Origin: an uncultured Alphaproteobacteria bacterium
Lineage (GTDB): Bacteria; Pseudomonadota; Alphaproteobacteria; UBA7985; CAJQQZ01
Assembly (NCBI GenBank): GCA_905480445.1
Contig: CAJQQJ010000367.1
Coordinates: forward strand, 1-5,429
Direction of reading: 5' to 3'
Length of the DNA: 5,429 bases
The notes beneath the pieces were generated by a model. It saw nothing but the letters and a program-made list of their open reading frames with translations, was not told the origin of the DNA and did no database searches. The position numbers and the translations under genes are program-made. Positions 1 through 5,429 of the stretch are shown in pieces; position 1 is the first letter of the stretch; every line of letters begins with the position of its first letter.

Positions 1-626
1 AGAGGTTCTTTCAAGTGTTTCATGTATCGCAAACAAGAAGAACCAAGGCTGGTCATTCCCACAACGGGCCTGTCTCTGACGGGTGCTTCCACAGCTCTGG
101 CCGCCCCGAGTACTGCTCCTGCTGCTTGGCTCAGTGACGATTTACACACAGAGTTCAGACCATACAGACCACCGGCCCAGAGGATCATTTGGATATCCGG
201 CGAAAGACGGTCCGCCGGTATGATCGGAGAGAAAGAAACAGTAGAGACTACATATTTTGGCACACCCATTGGCAATGCTTGGCAGCAATCGAGCACCAAG
301 TCTGTGCCCATGGTCCCGCCCAGGCCAACCATCCCGTCAATTTTGCCATCAGCATGCAATTGCGCTGTCAGTTTCGCAGCTCCAGCTGCCATAATTTGCA
401 TCGCGTGGTTTTCGTCCCCAGCATCAATCGCGTCTTGGATTGTCTTGCCAACGGCTGCGGTCACATCGTGCTTTGAGATATCGGTCGGTTGAGATGGATC
501 ACCCAACACAGACACATCCATAGACAAAACAGAACCACCTTGTGCGCGAATGCGTTCGCACATGTAATTCAACTCTTCGTCTTTTGTGTCGTAGGTACCT
601 ATCACCAAAATCGTTTTGTCAGACAT
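1..626 (-). CDS. Tm-1-like (UPF0261) ATP-binding-domain protein, 3' end beyond window
   Basis: Reading the minus strand from the ATG at 626-624 gives 208 codons with no stop to the window edge, so the C-terminal part is missing. Visible landmarks are an N-terminal beta-strand and turn, VIGTYDTKDEEL (residues 8-19), a glycine-rich loop GLGGTMGT (101-108), PKYVVST (123-129), and GLYGLNSVCKSSL followed by an AAGAVLGAARA helix (about 153-178). From about residue 186, RPVVGMTSLGSS looks like the start of the second domain. This order matches the Tm-1-like / UPF0261 family, named after the tomato Tm-1 protein, whose N-terminal domain binds ATP; members are usually about 400 residues, so roughly half is present. 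The bacterial function is not established. It starts 9 bases after the aldehyde dehydrogenase stop, with a good ribosome site overlapping that stop, so it is probably co-translated with the pathway genes. No transmembrane segment or signal peptide is visible, implying a cytoplasmic protein. Family call fairly sure; role unknown. Confidence 0.85.
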   Translation of the reverse strand, partial: MSDKTILVIGTYDTKDEELNYMCERIRAQGGSVLSMDVSVLGDPSQPTDISKHDVTAAVGKTIQDAIDAGDENHAMQIMAAGAAKLTAQLHADGKIDGMVGLGGTMGTDLVLDCCQALPMGVPKYVVSTVSFSPIIPADRLSPDIQMILWAGGLYGLNSVCKSSLSQAAGAVLGAARAVEAPVRDRPVVGMTSLGSSCLRYMKHLKEP

Positions 627-630
627 GATC

Positions 631-637
631 GTCTCCT
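631..637 (-). promoter_or_regulatory. Ribosome binding site of the Tm-1-like gene, overlapping the upstream stop codon
   Basis: The minus strand reads AGGAGAC here, with six bases between AGGAG and the ATG at 626-624. The TAG stop of the aldehyde dehydrogenase (638-636) shares bases with this site. This fixes the start of the downstream gene and suggests translational coupling. Confidence 0.75.
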
Positions 638-2114
638 AAAGCTGTATCCAGGCCGTTTTGAGGTCTGTGTATTTGTCCAAAGCATACATCGATTTATCAG
701 AGCCATTGCCTGACTGTTTGAAGCCAGTTAGCGGCACAGTGACATCCGGACCACCGTAACAATTAACATGAACCACACCAGATCGGATCGATCTTACCAT
801 GCGGTGGGCGCGACTAAGGTCGGCTGTCCAAACACCTGCTGCAAGGCCATAATCGCTGTCGTTTGCAATCGCCACCGCTTGCGCCTCATCTTCAAAGTCC
901 ATCACAGCTGCCACAGGTCCGAACACCTCCTCCTGGGCAAGTGACATCGTTGAAGATACGTCAGAGAAGACTGTTGGAGCCATATAGTTGCCGCCGCTTG
1001 CTTGATTGATTTGGTCGCCGCCAGTCAGCAAAGTTGCACCTTCATTCTTCGCTTTATCTACATGCCCCAAGTTTTGGGCCAGTTGAGTAGAGCTTGTAAC
1101 AGCACCGACATCGTTTGTTAGGTTCAGTGGGTCACCCACGTTCAATGCTTCAGCATGCCTAACAAAAGCTTCCAAAAACTGATCCTTGATAGAGCGTTGA
1201 ACGAGAATTCTGGAGCCTGCTACACATACTTGGCCGGAATTGCGGAAAATACCGTTCACCGAACCAATAGCTGCCGCCTCAATATCTTTGGCGTCGTCAA
1301 AAATCACATTGGGAGACTTGCCACCAAGCTCCAAATAAACCCGCTTCAAATTGGATCTGGCTGAATATTCCAGCAACTTGCGCCCAACGAAACCTGAGCC
1401 AGTGAATACAAGCACGTCGATATCCTTGTGCAGCCCCATAGCCTCGCCTGCTACCGTGCCCTTACCAGTAACGACATTTAGTACGCCGTCAGGAAGACCC
1501 GCTTCCGCGCAAAGCTCTGTTAGCCTCAACCAAGACAAGGAAGCTACTTCGGCAGGCTTCAACACGATAGAGTTTCCAGCCGCGATCGCTGGCGCCAGTT
1601 TCCAAGCACCGATCATCAACGGGAAGTTCCAGGGTATAATAGCCCCTACAACACCGATAGGTTCTTTTTGGATGAGCCCGAGAACGTTGTCAGCAGTCGG
1701 AGCAACTTCACCATACACCTTGTCTATGGCTTCTGCATAAAACCGGAAAGTGCCAGCAGCGGAACCAGGTTCTGCTTTGATGGCCATGCCGATTTCAGTA
1801 CCGTTGTCTCGCACCCCTAACACTGCCAGCTCCAAAGCATGGGCCTCGATAAGATCTGCAATTCTGTGCATGATCTTCTTTCGCGCTGCCGGCGGCATTC
1901 TCGACCAACGACCGTCGTCAAAGGATTTGCGAGCGGCTGCAACCGCTTGATCGACCTCGTCATGATCGGCTCGACCAATCGTGGTTAGAGACTTGCCGTC
2001 AATCGGCGACGTAACTTCCAACACCTCACGCGGGGCTTGCCAACGCCCGTCAATAAAATGGCTTTGCGGCGCGATTTGTCTAACGCGAAGCAGATCGATT
2101 TGAGACTGATCCAT
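636..2114 (-). CDS. puuC: PuuC-like NAD(P)-dependent aldehyde dehydrogenase
   Basis: A complete 492-residue aldehyde dehydrogenase, the usual family length. The active site is intact: oxyanion Asn163 in PWNFP, Lys186 in LKPAE, general base Glu262 in LELGGKSPN, nucleophile Cys297 in NSGQVC, and Glu396 in EEVFGP, which contacts the cofactor ribose. The cofactor loop reads FTGSGFVG (237-244), where most relatives have FTGST. Features recalled from E. coli PuuC recur: YAEAIDKVYGE (126-136), SDYGLAAGVWTADLSRAHRM, KQSGNGSDKS (466-475) and the KTAWIQL C-terminus. PuuC oxidises gamma-glutamyl-gamma-aminobutyraldehyde to gamma-glutamyl-GABA. That substrate fits the neighbouring GS-like ligase and ureohydrolase, but other omega-amino aldehydes are possible. 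The start is ATG at 2114-2112, 15 bases past the ligase stop. Only a weak GAAAG lies upstream (2120-2124), so translation may depend on coupling. Cytoplasmic; no signal peptide. Confidence 0.9.
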   Translation of the reverse strand: MDQSQIDLLRVRQIAPQSHFIDGRWQAPREVLEVTSPIDGKSLTTIGRADHDEVDQAVAAARKSFDDGRWSRMPPAARKKIMHRIADLIEAHALELAVLGVRDNGTEIGMAIKAEPGSAAGTFRFYAEAIDKVYGEVAPTADNVLGLIQKEPIGVVGAIIPWNFPLMIGAWKLAPAIAAGNSIVLKPAEVASLSWLRLTELCAEAGLPDGVLNVVTGKGTVAGEAMGLHKDIDVLVFTGSGFVGRKLLEYSARSNLKRVYLELGGKSPNVIFDDAKDIEAAAIGSVNGIFRNSGQVCVAGSRILVQRSIKDQFLEAFVRHAEALNVGDPLNLTNDVGAVTSSTQLAQNLGHVDKAKNEGATLLTGGDQINQASGGNYMAPTVFSDVSSTMSLAQEEVFGPVAAVMDFEDEAQAVAIANDSDYGLAAGVWTADLSRAHRMVRSIRSGVVHVNCYGGPDVTVPLTGFKQSGNGSDKSMYALDKYTDLKTAWIQL

Positions 2115-2129
2115 AGTAGCTTTCAGATC

Positions 2130-3401
2130 TTAGATGAATGGGAGGTAGTAATCACGAACTTCGTCCTGAGACTTCCCAGACAAACGATCCGCTTCATCGC
2201 GTTTCATGAACAAGAGATTGTCAGTCAGCAATTCACCCATCGCCTTACCGAGCGCTGTATCCTTTTCGATGGCGTCCATCGCTTTGCCAAGAGAGGCTGG
2301 GACGTGGCGATCTGTCGACACATTCTCGACTGCGTCTTCTTTTTCCTCAGCTGGCATTTTGTAGCCATTTTCAACACCGAGCTTGGCCGCTTGAAGAACG
2401 GCAGCAACTTGAATGTAAGGATTACCGGCGCAGTCCGCCGTTCTGTGTTCTAGGCGGGCAGACTTCGGCGAAGAGGCTGTTGTTCTAAGTGTTACCATAC
2501 GGTGATCATTCGCCCAGTTCGCCCAATAGCCCGCCATAGAGGCAGGTCCCAAGCGATCATAGGAATTGACCGTGTTGGCCAAGAAACCCGCCAGCGATTC
2601 ATGGTGATGAATCAAGCCAGCGATACAACCGTTTGCCAAATCAGAAAGCTGCCCTTTGGGTGCTACCGCATTACCACCGTTTTTGTCAGTGAAAGAGAAG
2701 TTAACATGAAAGCCGCTGCCGCCGCGTTCTGGAATTGGCTTAGGCAAGAAAGTCAGGATGAGCCCCAAACTGGCGGCAACTTCTTTGGCCATAGTGCGGA
2801 ATAGAAAAGCGTCATCAACCGCCTTAACGGCATCGCCAAATTGCATCGTCAGTTCGAACTGGCCTGAATCATATTCGCCGTTCATTGACTCAACGGGCAG
2901 GCCGCAAGCGTCCGCTGTTTCCCAAATCAGATCCAGCAATCCGTAAGGATCATTAGCAGGACCTGTGCCGTAAACAAAAGCACCTGGTGTAGCATAGGGC
3001 TTCCACACACCTTCGTCATCTTGCTCAAAAACGTAGGCTTCCATTTCGATGCCTACTTTTGGCGAATAACCAAGTTCTTGCCATTTGCTGACCGAGCGTT
3101 TCAAAAGCGAGCGGCCACAAAGGCCAAAAGGTTCACCGTCTGCATGAAGATCGCCAAGTGCAATCTTTGTACCCGCTTGCCAGCTGTCGCGGTAGTCACC
3201 GTCGAGTACCAGATCCATATCCGGCAAACCTTCAAAGAAGCCGGAACCAGGCGCAGGCACGATGTCGCGATCCAGCGGAACACCAAAGACAGCACGGCAG
3301 AACCCAACCTTGCCGCCGTCCGCCAAAGAGCGCGGCACATATTTGCCTCGCGGCAAGGCATAAAGGTCGGTAAAAAGTGGACGGATACGTTCGTTAGACA
3401 T
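2130..3401 (-). CDS. Glutamine synthetase-family gamma-glutamyl-amine ligase (gamma-glutamylpolyamine synthetase-like)
   Basis: A complete 423-residue protein with the GS catalytic domain. In order: GIEMEAYVFE (117-126; metal ligands Glu119, Glu121), Glu171 then NGEYDSGQFEL (174-184; Glu176 and Glu183), GGSGFHVNFS (227-236; His232), NSYDRLGP (279-286; glutamate-site Arg283), ANDHRMVTLR (297-306), and RLEHRTADCAGNPY (316-329; Glu318, Arg320). GS enzymes activate glutamate with ATP and transfer it to an amine. Aligned by eye with E. coli GlnA, the flap residue Glu327 used for ammonium is Met289, and the N-terminal Asp50 motif (DGSS) is not recognisable. This argues for an amine rather than ammonia as acceptor, as in PuuA, GlnA3 or methylamide synthetases. 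The neighbouring ureohydrolase and PuuC-like dehydrogenase favour putrescine or a related amine. No adenylylation-type Tyr segment was recognised. The start ATG (3401-3399) has AGGAAA six bases upstream. Family call sure; substrate inferred. Confidence 0.88.
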   Translation of the reverse strand: MSNERIRPLFTDLYALPRGKYVPRSLADGGKVGFCRAVFGVPLDRDIVPAPGSGFFEGLPDMDLVLDGDYRDSWQAGTKIALGDLHADGEPFGLCGRSLLKRSVSKWQELGYSPKVGIEMEAYVFEQDDEGVWKPYATPGAFVYGTGPANDPYGLLDLIWETADACGLPVESMNGEYDSGQFELTMQFGDAVKAVDDAFLFRTMAKEVAASLGLILTFLPKPIPERGGSGFHVNFSFTDKNGGNAVAPKGQLSDLANGCIAGLIHHHESLAGFLANTVNSYDRLGPASMAGYWANWANDHRMVTLRTTASSPKSARLEHRTADCAGNPYIQVAAVLQAAKLGVENGYKMPAEEKEDAVENVSTDRHVPASLGKAMDAIEKDTALGKAMGELLTDNLLFMKRDEADRLSGKSQDEVRDYYLPFI

Positions 3402-3407
3402 GGCTGA

Positions 3408-3413
3408 TTTCCT
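3408..3413 (-). promoter_or_regulatory. Ribosome binding site of the GS-like gene
   Basis: The minus strand reads AGGAAA, six bases before the ATG at 3401-3399. It supports that start codon. Confidence 0.6.
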
Positions 3414-3424
3414 AAAGCTTTTGT

Positions 3425-3447
3425 TCGTTTAGCGTTTATATCGTTAA
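3425..3447 (-). repeat. Three degenerate heptads in the ureohydrolase/GS intergenic gap
   Basis: In the 60-base gap the minus strand reads TTAACGA, TA, then TAAACGC and TAAACGA back to back. The last two units differ at one base. The patch is AT-rich compared with the flanking genes. It could be part of an operator or simply chance; no promoter hexamer pair was identified around it. Confidence 0.35.
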
Positions 3448-3461
3448 GGCCCTTCGGCTGC

Positions 3462-4496
3462 TCACTGGCTCTTCCTGCTGTGCAAAGAGTGGGCAAGAAT
3501 ACAAAGAAGTTCCCATAACATTGTTGATGCAACGAGGGCTGTGTTTCCGGATTGATCGTATGGTGGTGACACTTCAACAACGTCGGCGCCGACAAGGTTC
3601 AAGCCCTGAAAACCTCTGATCATGGCTTGGACTTCTCTGGGTATAAAGCCGCCGACTTCAGGCGTTCCAGTCCCAGGTGTGAAGGCTGGGTCAATTGAGT
3701 CGACATCGAAGGAAATGTAAGTTGGTAAATCGCCGACCAAAGCCCTGGCTTCGGCTATGACAGCGTCGATCCCCATCTCATAAAACTCTTCGATATGGAT
3801 GACACGCATACCGCTGTCATAAGAGAAATCCCAGTGGGGCTCCGCTCGCCCGCGAATGCCGATCTGAATGGTTTTCTCAGGGTCAATGACCCCCGATAAG
3901 GCTGCATTTCTAAACGGACCACCATGATGGAATCGAGAACCGTTGAACGAACCACCTGTATCTGCATGAGCATCAATGTGTATAAGGCAAACGGGGCGAT
4001 CACGACCCACGGCCTTTAGAATTGGGTAAGAAATCGAATGATCTCCACCGACTGACAGTGGCATGATGTTCTGATCAATGACCTTGTGGTAAAAGGCTTC
4101 GATTTCTTTGGTTGCTGCATCAAGGTCGTAAACCGACTCAAATGGTACATCACCACAATCGGCAAAATCGACCAACATAGCGGGCACAATGCCAGTGGCG
4201 TGGTTCTTGGGCCCAGCTGCCATAACTGAGAGCTGGCGCACTTGTTGTGGCCCAAAACGGGTTCCAGGTCTGTTTGTCACCGCAAGATCGAAAGGAACAC
4301 CAAACAAGCCAATATCGGGTCCGTCTTCAATTGTCTTTTGAGGTGCCTTCAAAAAAGTTGAAACACCAGCATAGGGCAGCTTGCGCCCCCCTTCTCGCTT
4401 CGCTTTCTCTATGAAGAAGTCATTAAGCGCGCGATCATTCAGATCTGTCTTGTCTGCTAGTTTCTGTAGACTAGCCAATTTCTCAGGGTTGGTCAT
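3462..4496 (-). CDS. speB: Agmatinase / guanidinobutyrase-family ureohydrolase
   Basis: A 344-residue ureohydrolase (arginase fold) that hydrolyses a guanidino compound to urea plus an amine using a two-metal centre. All six metal ligands are visible: His153 in GGDHS, Asp175, His177 and Asp179 in DAHAD, and Asp264 and Asp266 in SFDVDSIDP. Other landmarks are NRPGTRFGPQQVR (75-87), the substrate-loop region RFHHGGPFRNA (188-198), and GADVVEVSPPYD (303-314). The first 55 or so residues extend beyond the shortest agmatinases, as in guanidinobutyrase- and guanidinopropionase-type members. The ATG at 4496-4494 is preferred because AAGAGAA lies five bases upstream. The same frame stays open to a TTG at 4580, but the extra 28 codons would read through a strong hairpin. 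The downstream amine ligase and PuuC-like dehydrogenase make agmatine (giving putrescine) a sensible substrate. Family certain; substrate, and hence the symbol, only likely. Confidence 0.9.
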   Translation of the reverse strand: MTNPEKLASLQKLADKTDLNDRALNDFFIEKAKREGGRKLPYAGVSTFLKAPQKTIEDGPDIGLFGVPFDLAVTNRPGTRFGPQQVRQLSVMAAGPKNHATGIVPAMLVDFADCGDVPFESVYDLDAATKEIEAFYHKVIDQNIMPLSVGGDHSISYPILKAVGRDRPVCLIHIDAHADTGGSFNGSRFHHGGPFRNAALSGVIDPEKTIQIGIRGRAEPHWDFSYDSGMRVIHIEEFYEMGIDAVIAEARALVGDLPTYISFDVDSIDPAFTPGTGTPEVGGFIPREVQAMIRGFQGLNLVGADVVEVSPPYDQSGNTALVASTMLWELLCILAHSLHSRKSQ

Positions 4497-4501
4497 TTGG
4501 A

Positions 4502-4508
4502 TTCTCTT
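4502..4508 (-). promoter_or_regulatory. Likely ribosome binding site deciding the ureohydrolase start
   Basis: The minus strand reads AAGAGAA, five bases before the ATG at 4496-4494. It is a modest match to the Shine-Dalgarno consensus, but the only plausible one here. It favours this ATG over the upstream in-frame TTG at 4580. Confidence 0.5.
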
Positions 4509-4541
4509 TAAGGAATTGGATAGGCACAGGAAACCAGAGGA

Positions 4542-4569
4542 GAAAGGGCCACCGATTGGCAGCCCTTTC
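4542..4569 (-). terminator. Strong hairpin between transporter gene and ureohydrolase (attenuating terminator or mRNA-protecting stem)
   Basis: On the minus strand GAAAGGGC (4569-4562) pairs perfectly with GCCCTTTC (4549-4542). The inner TGCC and GGTG extend it to 12 pairs, two of them G-T, closing on the loop AATC. The sequence after it is pyrimidine-rich (TCTCCTCTGGTTTCC) but not a clean T run, so termination is probably partial. It lies about 20 bases after the substrate-binding protein stop. A stem there commonly lets the binding protein be made in excess of downstream enzymes, either by partial termination or by protecting the upstream mRNA end. Confidence 0.55.
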
Positions 4570-4589
4570 AATCTAGTCAACCAAGTTTA

Positions 4590-5429
4590 TTATTCAGCCA
4601 ACAGTTTGTTGATGGCCATAAAGTTGGCACGGTCAGCTGCAATCTGAGCTTCTGACTCTGCTGCATCTTTCCAGTAGATGCCAGCACCAGAGCTAGCCGC
4701 GATTGCTTGTGCTTCGTCACCAAGAACAGTTGCCTTCGCGATTTCAGCAATCTTGTCTTTAACAGCTTGTGGCGTGCCCTTTTTCACAAAAAGACCATTC
4801 CAAAGACCGATAGTGATACCAGGGACTTGCTCTGCCAAAGTTGCAACATCTGGAAGCTTGGAGATACGATCATCACCGATGTTGGCAAGAATTGTAATAT
4901 CGCCCAAACAAGGCTCAACCAACGCAAGTGTTGTGTTCACAACATCAGCATCGCCAGAGGAAAGCGTGTTACAATCAATGTTGTCGAAGGCAGAATCATC
5001 AGCAAATTCGAAACCGAGCTTCTTAGCTGCTGCAAAAGTTGCCTTCGTTGGCGCAAGGCCAGCACCAAAGTGACCAAGAACAACGTCATTGTCTTGTGCG
5101 TGTGTCGCCAATTCAGCCAAGTTTTTGTAAGGAACATCGCCTTTAGCCGCCAAGATGAACGGGTACGTCAAAAAGATACCAACAGGCTCGAAAGAATCTT
5201 CATCAATACCAATGTCGATCAGTGGGCCGACAATAGGAACACCAATCACGAAGGAACCAATTGTTGAACCATCCGCTGGAGCATTAAGAACTTCCAAAGC
5301 ACCAGGGAAAGGACCGTCGCCGCCACCAGGCTTGTTAACGACTGCTGCGTCAACGCCTGTTGCTTCTGACATGTCTTTCGCAATCATGCGTGTCAAAAGA
5401 TCTTCAAAGTCTCCTGGAGGCCAAGGAAC
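4590..5429 (-). CDS. Tripartite tricarboxylate transporter substrate-binding protein (TctC/Bug family), 5' end beyond window
   Basis: The last 279 residues are present; the frame is open to the right edge, so the signal peptide and first strand are missing. The visible N-terminus VPWPPGDFEDLLTRMIAKDM matches the VPFPPGG...D segment after the first strand of Bug-type binding proteins. It is followed by VVNKPGGGDGPFPGALEVLN (like VENRPGAGG), an ADGSTIG strand, YKNLAELATHAQ, and near the C-terminus GLWNGLFVKKGTPQAVKDKI, the conserved segment before the last helices. Bug proteins are periplasmic and deliver carboxylates and other small solutes to the TctA/TctB membrane subunits. Neither subunit is in the window; they would lie upstream or elsewhere. 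The gene ends in tandem TAA codons (4592-4590 and 4589-4587), followed by a hairpin. Its position ahead of the ureohydrolase suggests its ligand feeds this pathway, but the ligand is unknown. Two cysteines near the middle (NIDCNTL and VEPCLGD) could form a disulfide. An internal TTG at 5396-5394 is not the start. Confidence 0.85.
   Translation of the reverse strand, partial: VPWPPGDFEDLLTRMIAKDMSEATGVDAAVVNKPGGGDGPFPGALEVLNAPADGSTIGSFVIGVPIVGPLIDIGIDEDSFEPVGIFLTYPFILAAKGDVPYKNLAELATHAQDNDVVLGHFGAGLAPTKATFAAAKKLGFEFADDSAFDNIDCNTLSSGDADVVNTTLALVEPCLGDITILANIGDDRISKLPDVATLAEQVPGITIGLWNGLFVKKGTPQAVKDKIAEIAKATVLGDEAQAIAASSGAGIYWKDAAESEAQIAADRANFMAINKLLAE

Noticed and set aside
22..492. 156-codon plus-strand open frame
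   Set aside because: It lies antisense to the Tm-1-like gene, which shows clear family motifs. Its translation has low-complexity, unrecognisable content.
1351..1740. 129-codon plus-strand frame inside the aldehyde dehydrogenase
   Set aside because: It is a shadow of the intact dehydrogenase frame, with no independent support.
3101..3595. 164-codon minus-strand frame spanning the ureohydrolase/GS junction
   Set aside because: It overlaps two real genes in another frame and its product matches nothing recognisable.
4497..4580. N-terminal extension of the ureohydrolase from a TTG at 4580
   Set aside because: It would translate the intergenic hairpin, has no ribosome site and no family-like sequence; the ATG at 4496 is better supported.
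4574..4580. TTGACT on the minus strand as a -35 promoter element
   Set aside because: No -10-like hexamer occurs at 16-18 bases; the hairpin occupies that stretch.
4707..5267. 186-codon plus-strand frame opposite the binding protein
   Set aside because: It is antisense to a well-supported gene; its composition is erratic, rich in Cys, Asn and Arg, and no ribosome site was noted.

Overview
The window carries five genes, all on the minus strand and reading right to left. They look like one catabolic transcription unit from a proteobacterium, most likely a marine or soil alphaproteobacterium. That guess rests on the protein families, the moderate base composition (judged by eye) and the gene style; no rRNA or other marker is present. 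Both end genes run off the window.

Layout in the direction of transcription: (1) 5429-4590, the C-terminal 279 residues of a periplasmic substrate-binding protein of the tripartite tricarboxylate transporter (TctC/Bug) type, ending in two tandem TAA stops. (2) A strong hairpin at 4542-4569 in the 93-base gap. (3) 4496-3462, a complete ureohydrolase of the agmatinase / guanidinobutyrase family with every metal ligand present. (4) After a 60-base gap, 3401-2130, a glutamine synthetase-like ligase whose ammonium-site residue appears substituted, as expected of an enzyme that glutamylates amines. (5) After 14-15 bases, 2114-636, an aldehyde dehydrogenase closely resembling PuuC (gamma-glutamyl-gamma-aminobutyraldehyde dehydrogenase). 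(6) After 9 bases, 626 to the left edge, the first 208 codons of a Tm-1-like / UPF0261 protein. This last gene has no stop codon inside the window, so it is easily missed.

Read together, the genes suggest uptake of a small solute, removal of urea from a guanidino compound, gamma-glutamylation of the freed amine and oxidation of the resulting aldehyde to a carboxylate. This resembles the Puu putrescine pathway fed by agmatine. The amine oxidase (PuuB-like) and the gamma-glutamyl hydrolase (PuuD-like) that would complete it are not in the window. The most unusual element is the tightly coupled Tm-1-like gene at the downstream end, whose family has no settled bacterial function.

No tRNA, rRNA, CRISPR array, insertion sequence or phage gene was seen. 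There is no gene-free stretch above 300 bases; the longest gap is 93 bases.
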